DNA of 56,726 bases from Priapulus caudatus. Lineage: Eukaryota > Priapulida > Priapulimorpha > Priapulimorphida > Priapulidae. Positions 11,201 through 22,980 of the stretch are shown here, piece by piece. Each line of letters begins with the position of its first letter. Within the stretch, counting starts at the first letter, position 1. The position numbers and the translations under genes are program-made. The stretch lies in the NCBI RefSeq assembly GCF_000485595.1, contig NW_014578057.1, forward strand, positions 45,217-101,942. Direction: 5' to 3'. The notes under the pieces are model-generated. The model ran no database searches. It saw only the letters and a list, made by a program, of their open reading frames with translations, and was not told the DNA's origin.

Positions 11201-14200
11201 TGCACACGGCGGCAACAAAGCGAGACACGGTGGTTAGGGTCAGCGTCACTGCAACACGCTGCGCAAACGTCGGCGGGAGAGAGAGGAAACACACGGTGGT
11301 TAGGGTCAGCGTCAGCTGGCACCACACGGCGCAAACAAACACACGGTGGTAGGGTCAGCGTCACCTGCAGCACGGACGCGCACACACAACACGACGCGGT
11401 CGTTAGGCGTCAGCGTCACTGCACACGCGCGAAACAAACACACGGTGGTTAGGGGTCAGCGTCACTGCACCACGCGCGCACGAAGACAAACACACGGTGG
11501 TTAGGCGGTGCAGCGTCACGGCACACGGCGCAGAGACCCCAAATACAAACGAAAGCACGGGTGGGTTAGGGTCAGCGTCACTGCCACTAGCACGCGCAAC
11601 AAAACACACGGTGGTTAGCGGTCACGCTCACCTGCCCACACACGGCGCAGTAAACAAACCACACGATGGTTAAGCGGTCAGCGTCACTGCAACACGCGCG
11701 CAAAACTCAAACACGACGGTTCTAGGGTCCAGACCGCGTCACATGCACACACACGGCCGCGTAAACAAACACACCGGTTGGTTAGGGTCACGCGTCACTG
11801 CACACGCGGCGCGCCAAACAAACACGGTGTTAGGGTCAGCGTCACTTGCACACGCGCAGCAAAGCCAAACACGACGGTTAGGTCTAGCGTCACTGCACAG
11901 CACACGCCGCCGGTAAACAAACAGCACGGTGGTTAGGGTCAGCGTTCACTGCACACCGCTAGCAAAAAAAACGACGGTGGTTAGGGTCAGCGTACTTGCA
12001 ACGCGCACAAAACAAACACCGACGGTTAGCGGTGCAAGCGTCACTGCACACTACATCGCGTAAACAAACACACGATGGTTAGGGGTCGCGTCACTGCAGC
12101 CGCGCACAAACAAACACACGGTGGTAGCGGTCAAGCGTCATGCACACGCGCGCGAACAAACAACACGTTGTTAGGGGGGGGAGCGGGCAGAGAGGGTGCG
12201 GGTAGGGGACGGGGAGGAGGGGAGGGAGAGGGAGGAGGAGGGAGGAGGGGGGGAAGGGCGGGGCAGAGCGAGGAGAAGCGGAGGAGAGGGGAGGGGGGAG
12301 AGACGAGAAGAGAGGAGCGGAGACGGAGGGCGGAGGAGGAGGGAGAGGGGGGGAAGGAGAGAGGAGGGAGGGGAAGGGGGAGTAAAGGAGAGGAGAGGGA
12401 AGAGGGGAGGAGGAGTAGTAGAGGGGAGCAGGGGCAGCGTCACTGCACACGAGCGCGCAAAACAAACGAAACACGGTGGTTAGGGTCAGCGTCATCTGCA
12501 CACACGCGGCGCAAAACAAACACACGGTGGTTAGCGGTCACGCATCAGCTGCACACGCGCGAAAACAACAAACACGGTGGTTAGGTCAAGCGTCAGCTGC
12601 ACACGGGCGCACAAACAACACACACGGTGGCTTAAGCGTCCCAGTGTCACCGCACAGCGACGCAAACAAACCACACGGTCCGGTTAGGTCAGCGTCACTG
12701 CACACGAGCGCGCAAACAACCACACGGTGGTTAGTCAGCGTCATGCTGCACACGTGCGCAAACAACACACGGTGTTAGGGTCAGCGTACTTGCAACGCGC
12801 GAAAACAAACAAACACGGTGGTTAGCGCGTCAGGCGTGCACTGCACGAACGCGCGCAATACAAACAAACACGGTGGTTAGGCGTCAGCAGTCACTGCACG
12901 CGCGCGGGCGCTAAAAACAAACAAACACATTGGTAGGCTCAGCGTCACCGCACACGGCGCAAACACCAGCACATGCGGTGGTTAGCGGTCCAGCCGTCAC
13001 TGCACACATACGCGCAACGACAAACACAACACGTGGCGTTAGGGTCAGCGTCACTGCACACGCGCGCAAACAAACACACGGTGGTTAGGGTCAGCGTCAC
13101 TGCACACGCGCGCAAACAAACACACGGTGGTTAGGGTCAGCGTCACTGCACACGCGCGCAAACAAACACGGTGGTTAGGGTCAGCGTCACTGCACACACG
13201 CGCACACACACGCAAACAGACACGGTGGTTAGGGTTAGCTAACTATCGTGACACTTACTTAGATAACCACAAACTGGACGTGAAACGCGCACAGTTGTTA
13301 TTATTAGCACACACTGTATATTATTATTGGTGCATCACATACAGAGTATATACATCACAGCTGGCGGTACATCAAGCACACGATAATTGACCCATCTGCC
13401 TGGCAAAAATGCTCCCCCCCCCTGTGGATATTGTTGCTTCATAGGTCAGCTCAGCTTGTTTGTACATGTACATGCACGCATACACACACAAATATCGAGT
13501 TTGCAGCACTTCATCACTAGGCTGTGTTTTTAGAATGTGATATCGTGACACCAAATTGATAGCGATGCCTCCAAATCATGCCAGGGAAACAGGTGAATGA
13601 CGTGTAAGTCAATGTTATATCAAGCAAATGATGGTCGAAGGGAAACTAAAGTTACTTCGAGAAAACGATAGTTAGAGCAGAAGCAATAGCTAGTGCTAAC
13701 CTAATTGCCTGGTGGTACCATAGGAACGAACACTAGCTAATTCTATTACACGATGGTAATTACATAAAAACCAGCGCTATAACTCAAGTGCGCGGTAACA
13801 ACTAACATTACCTCAAGCAGAATATAACCACAGACGAATCAACAAAGCGCGTGCCACTCTATCTGAATGCAATCTTTGCAACAGGTTCTACTATGTATAC
13901 ACAAAACAACAAAATGAATGAATGAACACCGTTTACACGCAGACGACTTACGATCCCAGTCCATTCTGATGCTGGGGTCGTAGAAGTAGTGGCAAAGCTC
14001 ATGAGCGGTGACACCTTGTACTGTCTGTACTGCTCTGAGAGGGTCCAATACAAGACCATCCTCTTCCAACTCCAGCCTATACACCTGTCGTACAGTGAGT
14101 AAGACAGCAGGCTCAATACACACACCTACGCCAGCATAAAGATTATAGTGTACTCGATGGCTAGCATGCTAATGTACTAGCATATACTAGATTGCTAGAG

Positions 14201-17200
14201 AGTAATGTACTAATGTTAGACTGCTAGTGATCTAATGTATTAGAGTGGTGGATTGCTAGTAAGCTGATGTATTAGAGTGCTAGATTGCTAGAGTGCTAAT
14301 TCATTAACTGGCTAGACTGCTAGAGGGCCAATGTACTAGAGTGCTACAGTACAAATGTACCAGAGAGGTAGTACTACCAGATGGCATATAAGGCTTACCT
14401 ATATAACCGTGACAGCGTATCTAAATGAAACTGCAGTCGTGGTGATGACTCAATATACTCATACCTCATTATCAAAGGGGATACACTTTTCTGTTTATAT
14501 TGCTTAACAAACTGCAGAAGTGGTGATAATTATTTCATAATGAAAGAGGATATTCATTTTCTTCAACGTGGCTCAACAAACTGCAGACGTCCTGATGATT
14601 ACTCAACAATCAGAGCGGATTTTCTTTTCCTTCCACGTTTCTTAACAAGCTAGCGTGGCGTCATGTTGAGTTAGTAGGGCTCATAGGGTCTATGTCCCCC
14701 AGGGTACTGCCGGAACGTACCCTGGGTACGGTCCGGTATACCGGTGCGTAACCCTGGTCACTATTTGATATGGTTAGGGTTAGGATTAGGGTTAGGGTTA
14801 GGGTTAGGATTAGGGTTAGGGTTCGGGTTAGGATTAGGGTTAGGGTTAGGGTTAGGATTAGGGTTAGGATTAGGGTTAGGGTTAGGGTTAGGATTAGGGT
14901 TAGGGTTAGGGTTAGGGAGTAGGCGACTCCCTAGACTCGTTAGTGGAGTAGGCGAGGTACGGTCCGGCATATTAGATAGTACCAGGGTTCGTTCCGGTAT
15001 ACCGGATCGTACCCAGGGTACGCTCCGGCAGTACCCCAGGGGACATAGACCCTCTCAGCGTTAGTAGGCAAAGTGCCAGAGGATCATACCTTCATTCCAC
15101 CGTCGTCTGCTATGCATTCCCAGTTTCCCTTGTTGAGTCCACAGCCAGCTCTGAGCAGATTGATGTGCTCAGCCACCATCTTATCAATCTGTTAACATGC
15201 ATTTGCAATTACAAACATTGCATACTCACAACAGCCATACACATCACAAGAAGCCTCCTTTAAAAGATTTTCGCTGAATAAAAACGAAAAAATATTCGTT
15301 CATCAAATGCCATGCCCAGCAACTATGGTATGGTTTAAAAAAAGCCAGCCACACATTAGTGAATCCAACAACAATGTCTGCCGCCGTCTTTGTAATTTAC
15401 GACCCTTGTGTCTCTAATGTAACACAATGTGCTTGCTTGCGCGAGATGCTCTGATGTTCTCCATTTACGCGATTATAGAATTACCTGGTTTAACAAATGT
15501 TTCCGTTCTTCAACAATACGCAAGCGAGTACAGTAAAAACCCGCGTATAAGAACATAGATTTTTCCAAGTTAGCCTCAATAGGTTCTTATATAAATGGTG
15601 CTTACTGAAAAATTAGGCTCAAAAGGTTCTTAAATAGGTTCTTAATTGTTTCTACTTTTAATATGTATAAGCTTATACTTGATTCAAATTGTGTTAAAAT
15701 TTTCTTACAAGGACTGCAATTTTTGCTAATTAATACCCATGATGGGCTACAGTGTAAGTTTTTCAGTGCTTACCATACTGTATGATACAGTATGTATCCA
15801 AGGAAATAAAACAACATGCCAAAAAATGGAGGAGAAAAAAATGGGAAAAAAACATGGAAAATTAAGAACCTACTTTAAAATCTTAGCCTAAAACAGGTTC
15901 TTATGTAAAGGGGTCTAAATGGGAAATTTTAGCCTAACATGTTCTTAAAATCTATGTTCTTATACGCGGGTTTTTACTGTATGTCATTCGTTGAACAAGC
16001 TACGATAAAATACACGTGGCAGCCACTGAATCCAAGCCAACAAGAATGAAAGCAATTATTTACACAAAACCAGCTGCTATAGTGAGCATGGGGAAGCATC
16101 AGCAACCCTGAAAATCCTTTACTGTTCTCTTGTCGCACATACCTCTGGAGTCAATCTGGTTTTCGATGGCATTGGCAGAGGTGGTGGTGCTGACGGAAGT
16201 GCGACCACGTTTCTGTGTCGCAGCAACTAATGTGGATAGAGAAAGCTGTCATAAGTATCACATAATGTGTGACGCGTAGTCGTTCGAGAAAGAAAAGTTG
16301 TGCATCAAGCTTCTTTACGCTTAATATCGTGGTTTATGTAACCGCCAATGAAGCAAAATATAAATGAAAATCAAAATTAAATGGCCTCAAGTGATCTTTC
16401 ATTGACACCGACTAAAAAAATACCTACCTGCAAATTAAAATGAAGTATACTGTTTTGTTACTATTTAAAGCATGACAGGAGCTGCTATACAAAACACAAA
16501 TGGTTCAGTTTTACATTTATTTAGACGACGTTATTGTGGGTCATTGACCATGGTAAATTTATCTTTTATTTTCACCTCTGGCATTAGCAAATATAAGTAT
16601 TTTCTCGTAAACCAAATTAATAGAAAAAGCAGTTAGTTGCAGAAAAAATCCTCTTGAGTCTCTCACTGAATGAGGACACGGAAATGGAACACCATAATGG
16701 AAGATATAATCCTCCTCATTTGATTCAGCCATTGTCATCAATGATCTTAACATCTGACGAGTGTGACTAAGACGTTGGAAAGATTTAACTTACGAGTTCA
16801 TCTTCCTTGTCCTGCTTGTCTAAAGCCGCATCGATTGCATCAAAGAATTCATCCTCTCCTATTGCACAGTACGGTCCCTCCTGCAACGTGCAGCAGCATA
16901 CCCTTCATGCCTCGACTGACCCATTCATACATGCTTAGTAACTTAGCAGCTTAGCTTTTCAGGACGGCGGGAATACAGCCACGCAGTGCAGGCAGGGATA
17001 GTGTCTTGTAGCAGCAGGGACAAAGTCATGAAGTAGGTAATTAGCCATGAGGCAGAGACAGAGTTACGCCATGGGGATAAAGTGACAGGGCAGGGGCAGT
17101 TATAGGAAGCAGAGGAGGGATAACGCCACAAGGAAAGAATGAAGTCGTACCCAGTGCATAAATTTTGTCAGAAGGATGGAGTTACTCAGCAAGCATAAAC

Positions 17201-20200
17201 TGATGAGGAAGCAATAAAGTTACACAACCAGCATAAATCGATGAAGGCGAGGACAAAGTTCTTCAGCGCGCATTAAGTCACGTGACACGTATTCATTTCA
17301 TAAGGCCTGTGTAATTATCATGGCCATATACATTCCGACTATAATAGACCACGATGAAACCATACCTCGTAGTCAGGACCACCGAGAACTATCGGCCTCG
17401 TGTTTTTCGCTTCATCTAGCTTTTCATGTGCTTGCTTGTAGAGTTCCTCTGCTTTCTTTCTCCTATCCACCTCCTAAATAGACATGAAGATGCATTACAA
17501 TAAAAATTTGTAATTGATTTTGACTTTCCAGATGTAATATATACTGTGAGCACAATTAATTTCTACTTGTATAGGACTTGGGTAAACGGGTGCTTCGCTT
17601 AAATGGCAAACAATATTTGAAACAGGTTTGTTTGTCTTAGAAAAACAATCATTACGCATTTTAACAGGACAAAGAGGACAGGATTTCAGTTAAACAAGAT
17701 ATTTTCTGCAGAACAACCTTCATTCTTGAGAGAATGTTGTCAAACAATCTTAAACTTAAAAACAAACTGCCAATTCTCGAGTTTTCAGCGGATTCTAAAT
17801 ATAATCAGCTTACAAAACATTTTTAGAGCTTAACTCATGTGTATCGTATGTTGTGTGTATTTTACAGTGTGTGTTGTGTGCAAATACGTGTGCCCATGGG
17901 CGTTGAAATGTTTTCACTGCTTAATCGGAACATTTTCACGGTTCCCAATCTGATAAAAGTAGGGACGACCGTATCAGAAAAATAACTCTAGCTAATGCAA
18001 GACACCTAAATGTATTTATTCAGCAGGCACAACACACTATAGCTATCGGCTCCATCTCACACAGCTAAGTAGCTAGTAGAAACGCACTATTCGTTCAGAC
18101 AACATTGCTCATAATCAGTGATAATGCTTACAAGTGCAGTGTTGCAGTGTTAATCACTGTCTGACAGGAACACATCACTGGCTGACAGGAACACATCATT
18201 AGCTAACAGGAACACATCACTAGCTGACAGGAACACACGACTGTCTGACAGGAACACATCACTGGCTGACAGGAACACATCATTAGCTAACAGGAACACA
18301 TCACTAGCTGACAGGAACACACGACTGGCTGACAGGAACACATCACTGGCTGACAGGAACACATCATTAGCTAACAGGAACACATCATTAGCTAACAGGA
18401 ACACAACACTGGCCGACAGAAACACAACACTGGCCGACAGGAACACAACACCGGCCGACAGAAACACATCACTGGCTGACAGGAACACATCATTAGCTAA
18501 CAGGAACACATCACTAGCTGACAGGAACACAACACTGGCCAACAGGAACACAACACCGGCCGACAGGAACACAACACCGGCCGACAGGAACACATCGTTG
18601 GTTACGACGACTGCGTCGTCCGCGCGCCACGCAGCGCGGTCCTCTACCTTCTCCACTCTTCGTCGCCACAGTTCCTCCCGCTGCGCGACGAGATCGATAC
18701 AGAACGAGAGCGTCTCGAGGATCCCCGCCGTCGTCGCCTTGAACGTGATCGCCTCGCCACGGAAGTCGATCGAGTGCGAAGCGTGTATGGCCAGCGACTC
18801 GTGCGTGCATCCTATAACACGCAACAAATACATGAGACCCACGCGCGCACATGAGATTAGCAAAGAGACTGTCTACATAAACCCAGAAAAGCTGCAATGA
18901 CTAGGGATCTTGGTTAAAGGAAGTCGTAGGGAATGAGGATTTATCTCCATGGTGCATTATCGCTGTTCAACTAGCAGGAGATGTAGTTAACTTGGGAGTT
19001 GGGCAGTGTTGAGGTAGAATTGAAGATTCGAATTCACTTGTTTTGTACGTAAAAACCTTTAGATACCGGCTTTAATGCACTCGCACATATTCATTTCCTC
19101 AGTTGTATCTGCATATAAATGCGCCTAACAAAGGTGTCACTACGCACGACTGAAATGTTACGTTTATAACCGTAGCAACAGACCTCAGATGAGCCCAGAC
19201 GCTCTGCGGCTCTTGTTATAGCAGTGTCCAATATCTGGCACAGACAGTTGAAGTCTTAGAAATGATTTTCACCCCAAGTCCTACACTTGTTGTGTAAAAA
19301 AAAGTATAGCATTTTAATTGATTGATTAAAATTTATCAATATGAATAGCATTAATTAATAATTATTATTTTAGAACAAAACTATTCCTGAAATCGTTGTT
19401 CATACATTTTTGACTTGGATTATTTGTTTAATGTTACTATGTATACTTCAGTCAACATGTAAACGTTGTGTGTCACATATGTTCAGTATCTATGATTGAG
19501 TGTAGTTCACGTGGTCATGAGCAAACCTAGTTTTTGGACGGGGTGATATATAGTACAGTCATTTTTATGTGCGGAATGTTAATTTATCCTATGTGTTTTC
19601 TTATAGCTCCTGACATCTTGGATATCGATGACTTCGATGATGAAAACGTAGAGGAGCCACATTTTACCGGAGTAAGGCATCGTGATAAAGGTATCGCTGT
19701 CATAATGTTGAATGCATTTATGTACTTTCGAATTCCACATACCTTTTCTGGAATATTAATAGATAAATTGCTGACCCTACATCAATCACGCAAGCTTTTA
19801 ATTAATATAGGAGCTTAGTATAGGCTACTGTAGGGGTTAGAATTTACACATCTGGTTCATTGCTATCTCAGCATTTGCTCTTATTAATCATTTGTGATAG
19901 CCATATTTGCCACCTGATACATTTCACACTGCATTATGATAAGGTAATTAAAATTTTCCTAAATCGGTTGCTGTTTTCAGCAAAGTGGCATTAATTTAAC
20001 ACCAACCAGAGTTTCATAAATAGAATAGATACTTCCAGTGCTCATGTGTTTTCTACACTTGCTGCTGTTAAACCACCTGACTTCACATAATAAACACAAC
20101 AATAGCAACAACAATAACATTGATAGCGGTGATGTGGATGTTGTTGATGATGAGGATGATGGTGATGATGATGTTGTTGATGATGAGGATGATGGTGATG

Positions 20201-20635
20201 ATGATGTTGTTGATGATGAGGATGATGGTGATGATGATGTTGTTGATGATGAGGATGATGGTGATGATGATGTTGTTGATGATGAGGATGATGGTGATGA
20301 TGATGTTGTTGATGATGAGGATGATGGTGATGATGATGAAGATGATGATGAGGATGATGGTGATGATGATGTTGTTGATGATGAGGATGATGGTGATGAT
20401 GATGAAGATGATGATGAGGATGATGGTGATGATGATGAAGATGATGGTGACGATGATTATGACAATAATACAATAATTACTAACAATATCAGGTTCAGCA
20501 CCCAATAATCTGCCACCTTATGTATATCAACCTATGACTTGACTTGAAGGTGATGTGTACGCAACTGTTTCAGCAAACATTTTTTTTATTGCAGAGAGAG
20601 AGAGCGAGAGAGAGGAAGAGAGAGAGGAGGCGAGA

Positions 20636-20677
<42 letters not shown>

Positions 20678-20720
20678 AAGAAGAGAGAGACGAGAGAGAG
20701 AGAGAGAGGAGAGAGGGGGC

Positions 20721-20765
<45 letters not shown>

Positions 20766-22935
20766 TCAGACTAAATTGTTTATAAACAAATTACACCCAC
20801 ACGGCGCGCTACTGTATCAGTTACGTTATCGATTGAAATGTACATTCCGATTTCGCCGCGCGGCGTCCAAACTTTCGACGAAGATGGCGGGCAGAGTACG
20901 TACAGATTTCTTCAATGTCGGGGAGGATCAACACATTTCGNNNNNNNNNNAACACATCACGGCCGACAGAAACACATCACTGGCTGACAGGAACACATCA
21001 TTAGCTAACAGGAACACATCACTAGCTGACAGGAACACAACACTGGCCAACAGGAACACAACACCGGCCGACAGGAACACAACACCGGCCGACAGGAACA
21101 CATCGTTGGTTACGACGACTGCGTCGTCCGCGCGCCACGCAGCGCGGTCCTCTACCTTCTCCACTCTTCGTCGCCACAGTTCCTCCCGCTGCGCGACGAG
21201 ATCGATACAGAACGAGAGCGTCTCGAGGATCCCCGCCGTCGTCGCCTTGAACGTGATCGCCTCGCCACGGAAGTCGATCGAGTGCGAAGCGTGTATGGCC
21301 AGCGACTCGTGCGTGCATCCTATAACACGCAACAAATACATGAGACCCACGCGCGCACATGAGATTAGCAAAGAGACTGTCTACATAAACCCAGAAAAGC
21401 TGCAATGACTAGGGATCTTGGTTAAAGGAAGTCGTAGGGAATGAGGATTTATCTCCATGGTGCATTATCGCTGTTCAACTAGCAGGAGATGTAGTTAACT
21501 TGGGAGTTGGGCAGTGTTGAGGTAGAATTGAAGATTCGAATTCACTTGTTTTGTACGTAAAAACCTTTAGATACCGGCTTTAATGCACTCGCACATATTC
21601 ATTTCCTCAGTGCTTCAAGTCAAATCATAGGTTGATATACATAAGGTGGCAGATTATTGGGTGCTGAACCTGATATTGTTAGTAATTATTGTATTATTGT
21701 CATAATCATCGTCACCATCATCTTCATCATCATCACCATCATCCTCATCATCAACAACATCATCATCATCACCATCATCCTCATCATCAACAACATCCAC
21801 ATCACCGCTATCAATGTTATTGTTGTTGCTATTGTTGTGTTTATTATGTGAAGTCAGGTGGTTTGACAGCAGCAAGTGTAGAGAACACATGAGCACTGGA
21901 AGTATCTATTCTATTTATGAAACTCTGGTTGGTGTTAAATTAATGCCACTTTGCTGAAAACAGCAACCGATTTCGGAAAATTTTAATTACCTTATCATAA
22001 TGCAGTGTGAAATGTATCAGGTGGCAAATATGGCTATCACAAATGATTAATAAGAGCCCATGCTAAGATAGCAATGAACCAAATGTGTAAATTCTAACCC
22101 CTACAGTAGCCTATACTAAGCTCCTATATAAATTAAAAGCTTGAGTGATTGATGTAGGGTCAGCACTCTATCTATTAATATTCCAGAAAGGGTATATGGA
22201 ATTCGAAAATACATAAATGCATTCCACATTACGACAGCGATACCTTTATCCCGATGTCTTACTCCGGTAAAATGTGGCTCCTCTACATTTTCATCATCGA
22301 AGTCATCAATATCCAAGATGTCAGGAGCTATAAGAAAACATAGAATAAATTAACATTCCGCACATAAAAGTGACTGTACTATATATCACCCCGTCCAAAA
22401 ACTAGGTTTGCTCATGACCACGTGAACTACACTCAATCATAGATACTGAACATATGTGACACAGAACGTTTACATTTTGACTGAAGTATACATAGAAGTA
22501 ACATTAAACAAATAATCCAAGACAAAAATGTATGAACAACGATTTCATGAATAGTTTTGTTCTAAAATAATAATTATTAATTAATGCTATTCATATTGAT
22601 AAATTTTAATCAATCAATTAAAATGCTATACTTTTTTTTACACGACAAGTGCAGGACTTGGGGTGAAAATCACTTCTAAGACTTCAACTGTCTGTGCCAG
22701 ATATTGGACACAGCCCAAATACGCTTCAACTGCTATAACAAGAGCCGCAGAGCGTCTGGGCTCATCTGAGGTCTGTTGCTACGGTTATAAACGTAACATT
22801 TCAGTCGTGCGTAGTGACACCTTTGTTAGGCGCATTTATATGCAGATACACAGTTGCGTACACATCATTTCAGCAAACATTTTTTTTATTGCAGAGAGAG
22901 AGAGCGAGAGAGAGGAAGAGAGAGAGGGGGCGAGA

Positions 22936-22980
<45 letters not shown>

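Larger units (their letters stand above)
18470..20940. repeat. Left copy of duplicated CERT1 segment (A-B-C arrangement)
   Basis: Block A (18470-19105, with exon 5) recurs in the same orientation at 20970-21610. Block B (19106-20525, with exon 4) recurs reverse-complemented at 21611-22840. Block C (about 20560-20940, with a GA tract) recurs in direct orientation at 22865-23216. The left copy ends at the N gap. Flanks outside the duplication are unique. This is what two overlapping haplotype contigs would give if they differ by inversion of block B. Confidence 0.85.

Noticed and set aside
14770-14920. Chromosome end (telomere)
   Set aside because: The TTAGGG tract is short, degenerate and enclosed by terminal inverted repeats in the middle of a gene.
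20038-20508. Asp/Glu-rich ORF of 156 residues
   Set aside because: It is a compositional product of the GAT minisatellite. A possible exonised role is mentioned as a low-interest finding, but no convincing acceptor is seen.
18648-21319. Tandem inclusion of both exon 5 copies in one CERT1 mRNA
   Set aside because: Exon 5 is 164 nt, enters in phase 1 and leaves in phase 0; two copies in a row would break the frame. Allelic duplication by scaffolding is simpler.
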